From contig NZ_CAJZAR010000101.1 of the NCBI RefSeq assembly GCF_914484835.1, positions 1 through 64,000 of the forward strand: a DNA stretch of 64,000 nucleotides, given 5' to 3'. The stretch is from Paraburkholderia tropica. GTDB taxonomy: Bacteria > Pseudomonadota > Gammaproteobacteria > Burkholderiales > Burkholderiaceae. The notes below the pieces were generated by a model. It ran no database searches and was not told the origin of the DNA. It worked only from the letters and a program-made list of their open reading frames with translations. Both the position numbers and the translations under genes were made by a program. Positions 52,460-60,299 of this stretch are shown piece after piece; position 1 is the stretch's first letter, and every line of letters starts with the position of its first letter.

Positions 52460-55400
52460 ATGGATGACCAGAGCCAGAAGCGAGTTTCAAGTCCGATCTC
52501 CACCGGCGGCGAGGGTGTGTTCTTCGAGCAGCACGTCGCGGCGTACTGGCTGGCCCAACTCCTCGTCCGAAGCATCCCACCCATCCTGACTGACAGAGGC
52601 GTCACCGAAGTCCATTTCCAGACCGAGCATCTCGGCTTCAACACCGACGATTTCCTCATTGTCTGCGCGCGCGCAGGCGCACCGGCCGCACGGCTCGTCG
52701 GCCAGGTGAAGCGTAGCTTCACCATCAGTGCCGCCGACGAGGAATGCAAGAAGGCGATTGGCGATTTCTGGAAGGACTTCAAGAAGGCCGACCCGTTCAA
52801 TCCCGAGCACGATCGCTTCGTCCTCGTCACTCTGCGCGGCACGAATACGCTTCTCGAAAATTTCGTCGGCCTGCTCGACTGCGCGCGGGGCGCGGCCGAC
52901 GGCGAAGAGTTCCAACGGCGGCTATCTCTCGACGGGTTCATTTCGAAGAAGTCCGTCCACCAGTGCAACGAGCTCTGCCGGATCGTCAGCGCACTGGAAG
53001 GAACGCCCGTCACCGCCAAAGACCTGTGGTCCTTCCTGCGCGTACTGCACGCCCTGAGCCTCGACCTGCACACCTCTACCCGGCAGACCGAGGCGCACAC
53101 AAAGACGCTGCTCGCTTTCAAGGCTACCGATCCAGATCCCGTCGCCAGCGCAACGTCTGCGTGGGACGCGCTCCTGACCTTCGCCAGCGAGGCAGCACCG
53201 GCCGCCCGGAGCCTGAAACGCGCCGACCTTCCGGCCGCCCTCGTCCAGGCGTACGGCGAAGTAGGCGCGAACGAGCAGCGCGTACTGACGGCACTGAAAA
53301 ACCACACGGAATTCGTCCTGCGGAAGATCCGCGCCACAATCGGGCCTGCCTTCCACCTGCGACGCACTGGCATCGTCCAGAAGGTGCTTGCGGCCATTGA
53401 CGCGAAGCAGGTGGTCCTGATCACAGGTCCGGCCGGTAGCGGCAAATCCGTCATCGGCAAGGAGGCGGTGTCTTTTCTCTCCCGCGAATTCTTCGCCTTC
53501 GGGTTCCGGGTCGAGGAATTCGCCGTCGCTCATATCGACGAGACACTACACAACAGCCAGATTCCGGCGCGCATCACCGAGCTTCAAGCCATCATCGGCG
53601 CGCAGGGCCGCAAGGTGCTCGTCATCGAGAGCGTCGAACGCCTGCTCGAAAAGCCAACGCGCGACGCCTTCAGCGACCTCGTGACGCTCGCCCAGGGCGA
53701 CAACGGCCTCGGCATCATCATGACCTGCCGCGACTATTCCGTGGAGCAGGTGCAGGCCAGCTTCCTTCGACCCGCGGGCATTGATCACGCCGTCATCGAG
53801 GTTCCGCCGCTCGACGACACCGAATTGCAGGAGATCCAGGCAGCCTTTCCGTCGTTGGCAGTGCCGCTTGCCAACCCCGCACTCCGCTATATCCTGCGCA
53901 ACCCGTACTTCATCGACAAGGCATTGCAGATTCCGTGGGACGCGGGACGTCCGCTACCGGAGAACGAGCGTGATTTCCGGGCCGTCTTCTGGCGACAGAT
54001 CGTGCGCGCGGACCAGAATCCGGCCGATGGCATGCCGCGCCTGCGCGAAGAGGCCTTGCAGGAACTGGCGGTGCGCAGGGCGCGCGCGCTTTCAGATTAT
54101 GTGCCTGCGACAGGACTCAATGCCGCGGCCATCGCCCTTCTGAAGCAAGATTCCCTCGTCGTTTCGCCGGACAGCAACGCTCTGCTCGTCGCGACGGCGC
54201 ACGACGTCCTCGAGGATTGGGCCATCCTGCAATGGATCGAGGAACAGCACCTCACGGATGAGACGTCGTTCAATTCTCTGTCGTCAGCGATAGGGCCTCA
54301 CCCTGCGGTGCGCCGCTCTTACCGGAAGTGGGTTGCCGAACTGGTCGACCGCGACGCACCCGCAGCAGACCGGCTGTTCAGCGCGGCCATCGCGCAAGCC
54401 GACGTGCCCGCCCAGTTCCGCGACGACACGCTGGTGTCGCTGCTGAAGGCACCGTCCGCCTCCGAATTCCTGACGCGGCACGAGGCCGAACTGCTCGCCA
54501 ATGACCGCGCTATCCTCAAGCGGGTCATCCACCTCCTGCGCGTTGCTTGCGTAACGTCGCCCGCGTGGCTTGCCGACGTGCGCGGCCACAGCTCGATACT
54601 GAGTGTGCCGGAAGGCACGGTCTGGGCAACCGTCGTGGGGCTGGTTCATCGCAACATCGGCAGCTTCGGACCGGAAGACGCGCCGCTGCTTCTCGCATTG
54701 ATCGAGGATGCCGTGCGCGGCGTCAGTTGGTGGGCACCGGACATCGACGGGGCCGACCATGTCGCCGGCATTGCCCATTGGCTCCTACCGCGGTTTGACC
54801 ATTACAGGGGCGGAGACACGCGCAAACGAATTCTGAAGGTGATTGCGAAGATCCCGAAGGCCAACCCCGCGCGCTTCGAAGCCGTCCTGCGCGGGCAGGT
54901 CAGTGAGAGGCGCCGACGCGATCCCGTCTCCGAGGAATTCCGCGACATCCTCCTTGCGGGCCTCGACGGTGCGCCCGCCGCGCGCGACCTGCCGGACCTC
55001 TTGATCTCCGTCGCACTGGATACCTTCCTCGCCACGGAGGAATATCTACGCGCGGAACCCTATGGCCGCTCATCCATCGACGTTGACCTTTACTTCGGCA
55101 TCAAGAAACACCTGCGCCATGATTTCTTCCCTGCCAGTGCCTTCCGGGGGCCGTGGATCAACCTGCTCACGCACCATCCGAGAAAGGGCCTCGACTTCCT
55201 GATTCAGGTCTTCAACCACAGTGCCGAGTGGTACGCGCATCCGCGTCTCCGTGACCCCCTTGAACCTGCCTGGGAAGTCGAGCTCACGTTCGCCAACGGG
55301 ACCACTCGGAAGCAATGGGTGAACCCGCGTCTCTGGGGCCTCTATCGCGGGATGAGCGTCGGGCCTTATTCGCTCCAGTCGCTGCTGATGGCCTTCGAGA

Positions 55401-57541
55401 AGTGGTTGCTCGACTACGCAAAATCCCATCCCGAAGGGCTCGACGCGGTACTGCTCGAAATTCTCCAGCGCAGCGATTCCTCCGCGCTCGCAGCCGTCGT
55501 CGCAAGCGTGGCGACCGCCGATCCTCGCCGGTCAGGCGAGGCCCTTCTGGTGTTGCTGTCGGTGCAGGACTACATCGAGATCGATCGCAGCCGCATGGCC
55601 GGCGAGCACCAGACTTCGAGCCTCACGGGATTGTTCCCGACTCTCCGCGCCGAAAACAAGATCTACGAAGAGGAGCGGAAGAAGTCGAACGCGCTGCCGC
55701 ACCGCAAGCACGACCTTGAAGCGGCCATCGCAAACCTGCAACTCGGTCCTCTGGCCCCGCGGGCTCACGCCATCATCGACGGCTACATCGCGGCACTGCC
55801 CGCGCCGGACAAACGCAACAAGCACGACCTCACATGGCAGCTCGCCCTTCACCGGATGGACTTCCGCCAGTACGACGTGGCCCTCGACCAGCCCGCAACG
55901 GGCGAAACATCGGCAGCGGACGGCGAGGGGCCTCCGAAGAATTGCATCCGCCTCGAACCCAAGCCTCCGGCTCCGGAAGTTCAGCAACTCATTGACGAGA
56001 GCACGAAGAAGATGGGCGAGATGAATGCCCGTCTGGGTGTTTACATGTGGGGCCTCCAGATCTTCCAGCGCGAAGCAGGCTCTGCGGACCCCGCGCGATG
56101 GGGGGAGAAGCTGGCAAGTGCCAAGGGCATGGACCACACGGCGGAACATCCCGACAACAGCCGCAACGCTCCGGGATTTGTGGCTGCCGTCTGCGTCCGC
56201 GATCATTGGGACGAGATGTTGCCGGAAGAGAAGGCGTGGTGCATCGATGTCACCTGCTCCGAAATCTCCAGACACGCGGACCAGTGGGGAACCATCGACC
56301 GCGTGCAGCGGTTTTCGATGCTGGCTGATCGCCCCTGTGCCTTCGTCGTGCCGCTGCTGCTCTCCAAGCCCCTGACGGAAGCCCAGATGCCGCGCGTGCG
56401 CCAGGCCTTTATTGCCGCGCTAACCCATCCGATCGAAGAGGTCCGCTGGTACGCTATCTGGGGCATGAACGACAAGGTATGGGCCGCGAACCCCGCTCTT
56501 GCCCTTCGCGCCGTAAATGCCATCGCAACCGAGGCCGCTCTTGCCGACCGCGATTGGAACGCCGAAGAGAAGAAGCGTTACGACAAGCGGCGCACGCCGG
56601 ACACGATCTCTGCCGCCGCGGCCGAAGACGTCCGCCGGCGGTTCTGGACCGAAGGGGAAATTGCCGAAGATGCGCACGTCAGGTACGACATCACCGAGAT
56701 ATTCGGAGCCGAGGCGCACGCGAAGGTCCTCGCGATCCTAGGCCAGGTTCCTAACGAGCCTCTGGCCGTGGCCGCACACCGGCGCGCCAGCGAAGACCTT
56801 GTGGAGTGCTGGAACCGTGAGCACGATCGTTCTCCCGACCGGCGCGACAGGAATTTTCACAGGGAGCAGGCCATATCCGACCGCGTTCAGCAATTTGTGA
56901 TGCGTGCGTCAGATGCCGATGCCGAGCAAGTCCTTCAGCCGATCCTCGAGGCCGTTGACCGGCATCCGCGCGAGGTCCACAACGTCATCCAGGGGTTCAC
57001 AAGCAGCGAGGACAGCAACCCCAATACGCCGCATTACTGGTTCCTATGGAACCTGTTTGCCGAGCGGGTCAAGCGCGCCGAGTGGCTCGCGCATCTGGAC
57101 AGGGAGCATCCGCACGGCAGTGAGGTGCTCTCGACGATCTTCCTGACCTCGTGGTGGAAGGACAGCGTCCGTCACTGGCGAAGCCTTGAAGGCTACGCCC
57201 ACAACGTCGACGCGCTCTTCGATGCGCTGCCGCGTGTCCGGATCGTGCTGGGCAGCTACGTCCGCTTCCTCTACCACATCGGCGAGCGTTCCATGCCCGC
57301 AGCGTTCGTGCGCATCGCGGACGCGCTCAGGCGCGGAAATCCCGCCGACATGCTGCGCGAGTCCAACACCGTCTTCATGCTCGAAGTTCTTCTCCAGCGG
57401 CATGTCTACGCACGACCGCTGGAACTCAAGCGCGATCCAGCCCTGCGCGACGCGATCCTGTATGTGCTCGATGTTCTTGTCGAGAGCGGTTCTTCCGCTG
57501 CGTTCAGGATGCGGGACGATTTCGTGACGCCGGCCGTCTGA
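52460..57541 (+). CDS. Giant nuclease-STAND NTPase, candidate anti-phage protein (Avs-like)
   Basis: This solitary gene encodes 1693 residues. Residues 1-200 look like a PD-(D/E)xK nuclease domain of the DUF4297/Cap4 or Mrr kind: GGEGVFFEQHVAAYWLAQLL, then Asp63-Asp64 (NTDDFLIV) and Gln82-Val83-Lys84 (VGQVKRSF). A P-loop NTPase follows, with Walker A GPAGSGKS at 323-330, VLVIESVERLLEK as Walker B near 385, and MTCRDYSVEQVQASF near 420. A STAND-like helical part with ATAHDVLEDWAILQWIEE lies near 577-595. The remaining 1100 residues appear helical and repeat-like, as in sensor arms of STAND proteins. Avs-type proteins use this order (effector nuclease, STAND, sensor) to detect phage proteins. 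I cannot assign a named subtype. No partner gene, toxin or transposase is adjacent. The upstream start ATG 52460 has weak ribosome-binding sequence. Confidence 0.65.
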   Translation: MDDQSQKRVSSPISTGGEGVFFEQHVAAYWLAQLLVRSIPPILTDRGVTEVHFQTEHLGFNTDDFLIVCARAGAPAARLVGQVKRSFTISAADEECKKAIGDFWKDFKKADPFNPEHDRFVLVTLRGTNTLLENFVGLLDCARGAADGEEFQRRLSLDGFISKKSVHQCNELCRIVSALEGTPVTAKDLWSFLRVLHALSLDLHTSTRQTEAHTKTLLAFKATDPDPVASATSAWDALLTFASEAAPAARSLKRADLPAALVQAYGEVGANEQRVLTALKNHTEFVLRKIRATIGPAFHLRRTGIVQKVLAAIDAKQVVLITGPAGSGKSVIGKEAVSFLSREFFAFGFRVEEFAVAHIDETLHNSQIPARITELQAIIGAQGRKVLVIESVERLLEKPTRDAFSDLVTLAQGDNGLGIIMTCRDYSVEQVQASFLRPAGIDHAVIEVPPLDDTELQEIQAAFPSLAVPLANPALRYILRNPYFIDKALQIPWDAGRPLPENERDFRAVFWRQIVRADQNPADGMPRLREEALQELAVRRARALSDYVPATGLNAAAIALLKQDSLVVSPDSNALLVATAHDVLEDWAILQWIEEQHLTDETSFNSLSSAIGPHPAVRRSYRKWVAELVDRDAPAADRLFSAAIAQADVPAQFRDDTLVSLLKAPSASEFLTRHEAELLANDRAILKRVIHLLRVACVTSPAWLADVRGHSSILSVPEGTVWATVVGLVHRNIGSFGPEDAPLLLALIEDAVRGVSWWAPDIDGADHVAGIAHWLLPRFDHYRGGDTRKRILKVIAKIPKANPARFEAVLRGQVSERRRRDPVSEEFRDILLAGLDGAPAARDLPDLLISVALDTFLATEEYLRAEPYGRSSIDVDLYFGIKKHLRHDFFPASAFRGPWINLLTHHPRKGLDFLIQVFNHSAEWYAHPRLRDPLEPAWEVELTFANGTTRKQWVNPRLWGLYRGMSVGPYSLQSLLMAFEKWLLDYAKSHPEGLDAVLLEILQRSDSSALAAVVASVATADPRRSGEALLVLLSVQDYIEIDRSRMAGEHQTSSLTGLFPTLRAENKIYEEERKKSNALPHRKHDLEAAIANLQLGPLAPRAHAIIDGYIAALPAPDKRNKHDLTWQLALHRMDFRQYDVALDQPATGETSAADGEGPPKNCIRLEPKPPAPEVQQLIDESTKKMGEMNARLGVYMWGLQIFQREAGSADPARWGEKLASAKGMDHTAEHPDNSRNAPGFVAAVCVRDHWDEMLPEEKAWCIDVTCSEISRHADQWGTIDRVQRFSMLADRPCAFVVPLLLSKPLTEAQMPRVRQAFIAALTHPIEEVRWYAIWGMNDKVWAANPALALRAVNAIATEAALADRDWNAEEKKRYDKRRTPDTISAAAAEDVRRRFWTEGEIAEDAHVRYDITEIFGAEAHAKVLAILGQVPNEPLAVAAHRRASEDLVECWNREHDRSPDRRDRNFHREQAISDRVQQFVMRASDADAEQVLQPILEAVDRHPREVHNVIQGFTSSEDSNPNTPHYWFLWNLFAERVKRAEWLAHLDREHPHGSEVLSTIFLTSWWKDSVRHWRSLEGYAHNVDALFDALPRVRIVLGSYVRFLYHIGERSMPAAFVRIADALRRGNPADMLRESNTVFMLEVLLQRHVYARPLELKRDPALRDAILYVLDVLVESGSSAAFRMRDDFVTPAV

Positions 57542-57720
57542 CGCTCCCCAATCCGTTTGCCAACAAACTGGCTGAAAGACGCGCAGTGGGCTGACTAAGC
57601 GATGAACGCCATGCGTTCGGAACGCTGCATGTAAGCCGGTCACCCAGTGGCCGCTCCGGGTCGCCATGCGCCCCTCGTCCCATCCTCTGCCGCGCATGAA
57701 ATGACGTTTAGCCAACAGGC

Positions 57721-57900
57721 ATGACGCCGGGCGCATGGTGGCGACATACGCGCCTGCTGCTCAGCCTGCCGCGCCTCGCGGCAGGCGTGTCGATTCTCGA
57801 GCTTGCGCTGGAGCACGGTTACGACAGCCCGAGCGCGTTCGCCCCCATGCTTCACAAGGTCCCGGGCGTGCCGCCTAACGAGTATTTGCGGAAGAAATAA
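57721..57900 (+). pseudogene. C-terminal stub of an AraC family regulator gene
   Basis: An open frame of 59 codons reads MTPGAWWRHTRLLLSLPRLA, AGVSILELALEHGYDSPSAF and VPPNEYLRKK. This is the last HTH of an AraC protein, normally preceded by about 230 more residues. Family-like sequence reaches back only to TG before the ATG (about 57715), where an in-frame TAG and unrelated sequence begin. The break lies 180 bases after the giant STAND-like gene, so it probably marks the right edge of the inserted segment. Confidence 0.75.
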
Positions 57901-58007
57901 CGTGTGCGCGCACCGACCACGAGAGATCTGAGCGAGTATCCATTATGTAGAGACTCGTTTTATATTTCTTTCGGAACAAGGACGACGCCTGCTCATCGCA
58001 TGCCGCT

Positions 58008-58355
58008 TTATTTTCTGATATCCAGTTGAATTGAGCGCCCTTCTGCGTCTATCTCAGCGTCATCGGATTGCTTCACGAGAAAGTCGTTATAGCTTTTGTT
58101 CCGAATCCAGGACGGAGCGCGACCGCGACCGCTCCAGGTCGCGCCAGTGACGGGGTCGTGATACTTCATTCGAACGGGCTTGGTGTTATAGGTGCCTCGC
58201 CGGTCGACACGTAACTGATTCGGTACAAGGTTGAAAAAGTTCATGACCTGGCGAATGTGCTCGATTGCGGCTTCCTGTTCCTGCTGCCAGGCGGCCACAA
58301 TTCGTTCATCGAGTCGCGCGAGTTGCTGCTTCAACACTCTCACCTTGCTGTTCAT
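58008..58355 (-). CDS. H-NS family nucleoid-associated protein
   Basis: The 115-residue protein has an N-terminal coiled-coil oligomerisation region (VLKQQLARLDERIVAAWQQE, AIEHIRQVMNFF). The C-terminal DNA-binding core YHDPVTGATWSGRGRAPSWI is the Burkholderia/Bordetella-type H-NS motif. ATG 58355 is used rather than the GTG two codons upstream. Such proteins silence AT-rich foreign DNA, and this one lies beside the inserted STAND-like gene and an AT-rich promoter region. The final residues (DIRK) follow an unusual acidic stretch. Confidence 0.88.
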   Translation of the reverse strand: MNSKVRVLKQQLARLDERIVAAWQQEQEAAIEHIRQVMNFFNLVPNQLRVDRRGTYNTKPVRMKYHDPVTGATWSGRGRAPSWIRNKSYNDFLVKQSDDAEIDAEGRSIQLDIRK

Positions 58356-58481
58356 GCTCACTTTCCGTAGTACATGGCCTGGTTAGTGCATTCGCACACC
58401 CAGTTCTTTGCCGCTGCCAGCGCCCCGCCTTCGCTCCCACACTCCACGGCCGCGATGCACGAGACTCACATTTACATTCAC

Positions 58482-58540
58482 ATATCACTTGATATTTGAA
58501 TGTAATAATATCCAGTTGAAATTTAAATATCAACTGATAT
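58482..58540. promoter_or_regulatory. Two AT-rich dyads between H-NS and TetR genes
   Basis: ATATC-acTT-GATAT (58482-58495) and a longer, one-base-imperfect dyad ATATCCAGTTGA / TCAACTGATAT (58508-58540) lie immediately upstream of the TetR start at 58551. The second ends only 10 bases before the ATG, where no ribosome site is visible, a typical position for TetR autorepression. The left arm ATATCCAGTTGAA also occurs inside the end of the H-NS gene near 58018. Confidence 0.55.
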
Positions 58541-58550
58541 CCTTCCCGCC

Positions 58551-59180
58551 ATGAAGGCCTCTTCCTCCCCGCGGCGAAGCCGCGAAGAAAGTCGATTGCA
58601 AACTCGATCCCATTTGCTTGCAGCCGCAAAGCGGTTGATTGTTGAGCGAGGCTTCGGCGCGACCTCGCTGCGGGATATCGCGGCTGAAGCGGGTTATACG
58701 CAGGGTGCGTTCTACTCGAATTTCGCGAGCAAAGAAGCGCTATTCATGGAGTTGATGCGAGCGCGATCGACGACGCAGGTCGGCGACATTGCGCAGACGC
58801 TCGGCGACCCGTCCACTTCGACGGAGGACATATTGAATGCGCTAGAGCGCTGGGCGCAAACGCTCGACGCCGAGCCTGAGTGGTCTGTACTGGGCGTGGA
58901 GTTCAATCTTCAGCGGCGCCGCAACCCCGACTTCGCCACGGCTTCAGAAGCGCTTCTGAACGCACACCGTGATGGCCTTGCCTATTGCATCGCGCAGCTT
59001 TTTGCTCGCGTGGGAAAGGTGCCGCCCGAATCGCCAGATGTATTGGCAACGGCCTTCATGGGGCTCTCGCACGGACTCGCATTGCAGCGACCGATGCTCT
59101 CCGAAGCACCGACTGGACGCATGATTATGGTGTTTTTGCGCAGCTTGTTGGCCTCAGCAAAGCCAATGCGTGAATCCTGA
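58551..59180 (+). CDS. TetR family transcriptional regulator
   Basis: The 209-residue protein has an N-terminal TetR HTH (HLLAAAKRLIVERGFGATSL, RDIAAEAGYTQGAFYSNFAS) and an all-helical ligand domain with a C-terminal TetR_C-like region. Two AT-rich dyads overlap its promoter. No transporter or enzyme gene lies next to it in an operon. The regulated gene may be itself, the divergent H-NS gene 195 bases away, or a distant target. Confidence 0.87.
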   Translation: MKASSSPRRSREESRLQTRSHLLAAAKRLIVERGFGATSLRDIAAEAGYTQGAFYSNFASKEALFMELMRARSTTQVGDIAQTLGDPSTSTEDILNALERWAQTLDAEPEWSVLGVEFNLQRRRNPDFATASEALLNAHRDGLAYCIAQLFARVGKVPPESPDVLATAFMGLSHGLALQRPMLSEAPTGRMIMVFLRSLLASAKPMRES

Positions 59181-59411
59181 TTCCCGTAGACGATATTTGG
59201 AGCTTTGAATACCCGGTGAAATTTCGCAAAGGCCGGCACAAACTTCGCGCCCCCGTTTATTGAAAGGACACTTGCGAAGTGGGGCTTCAAAGCAATGGAT
59301 CAATTGAAGCATCCAATGGCTTGAGCCCCAGCGTCGATATTTTCCGCGATTAAGCATCCGGCCGCGCGCCTGAAAACGCTCGGCGGATGCGTGCAGAATC
59401 CAGCCTCACAT

Positions 59412-59951
59412 TCAGGATTTTTTCTTGTCTTTGTCCTGATGTGCCGGCGCTTTGGCGGGCGCGTGCTGCGCCGTCACCTGCGCATGTGCGGCAACACCAC
59501 CACCGCCATGTTGCTGACCGCCTGCTTGAGGGCCGGCGTGCGCGGGCCCGGCCGCAATATGCGGGTTGCCCGTTGCGTGGTCCGGCAGATGGCCTTCATG
59601 ATGAGCCATCACGGTATGAAGCTCGTCCCGTCGATGGAAAACATCTGCCCGATGATCGCCATGTGCATAGAGCTGGCGATGGCGCCTGCCATCCGGGCCC
59701 GTAATCCAGATGTATGTCGAGCCACCGACAAACACAACATCGCTGTCGGAAACAACGGCGATCGTCGCGTCATAAGGCATAGGGGCATAAGTCTCCTCAA
59801 CCACTACGGGCGGAGGCGGCGGTGCGAGCACACTCTGGATCACCGCATCGACATTGGGATCAACGACGAGTTGCCCCTGTGGGTTCGTTACACAGCCTGC
59901 AAGTAACGTAAAAGCGGCAACAGCCGCGCAGCGCATGGTCGTTATTTTCAT
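59412..59951 (-). CDS. His-rich lipoprotein of unknown function
   Basis: From ATG 59951 (GAGG six bases upstream) the 179-residue precursor has a lipoprotein signal MKITTMRCAAVAAFTLLAGC with the lipobox LAGC and lipidated Cys20. A Pro-rich segment (APPPPPVVVEETYAP) and a short domain with GGSTYIWITGPDGRRHRQLY follow, the latter a motif common in small Burkholderia envelope proteins. The tail of about 80 residues is rich in His, Gly, Ala and Lys (DHRADVFHRRDELHTVMAHH). The tail might bind metal ions, but this is inference from composition. It stands alone, convergent with the TetR gene. Confidence 0.7.
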   Translation of the reverse strand: MKITTMRCAAVAAFTLLAGCVTNPQGQLVVDPNVDAVIQSVLAPPPPPVVVEETYAPMPYDATIAVVSDSDVVFVGGSTYIWITGPDGRRHRQLYAHGDHRADVFHRRDELHTVMAHHEGHLPDHATGNPHIAAGPAHAGPQAGGQQHGGGGVAAHAQVTAQHAPAKAPAHQDKDKKKS

Positions 59952-60299
59952 GGTCATCCTCGATGGAATCATTTTTGGTTTTTGATCCCGTATCAACGAC
60001 CATCGCGCCAATTTCTTAAGAACTTGTTTACAAATGTTTATTTCTGATCGTTACAAACCGGCCAGCGCGAGACTGACTGTGCGATCGAATGCTTTAGCCA
60101 AGAACGGCGTGAACTCGCCGCTTTAGCTCAACGGCGTCACGAATGCCACCCATAGGCTGGGCATCGAAACGGCCGTCGATCTCGCCGACGGCATCGGGAT
60201 TTCAGACCCGGCGCACAGCCGCGCGAGCAGCATCGCGCAGGCCTCAGTGCATCGGTAATACATCCTCTGCCTCGCCATGCCGATGCGCTCCCGCGCCCG
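59952..60299. other. Intergenic region without a supported gene
   Basis: About 350 bases separate the lipoprotein gene from the 3' end of the mutase gene. A short plus-strand frame ending near 60259 (TAVDLADGIGISDPAHSRAS) could be the last part of a degraded gene, but I cannot name a family. TTTAGCTCA-like sequence at 60121 resembles a tRNA D-arm only by chance; no cloverleaf can be drawn. Confidence 0.45.

Noticed and set aside
60060..60260. Possible tRNA-like sequence around TTTAGCTCA
   Set aside because: No acceptor stem, anticodon stem or T-loop can be formed around it.
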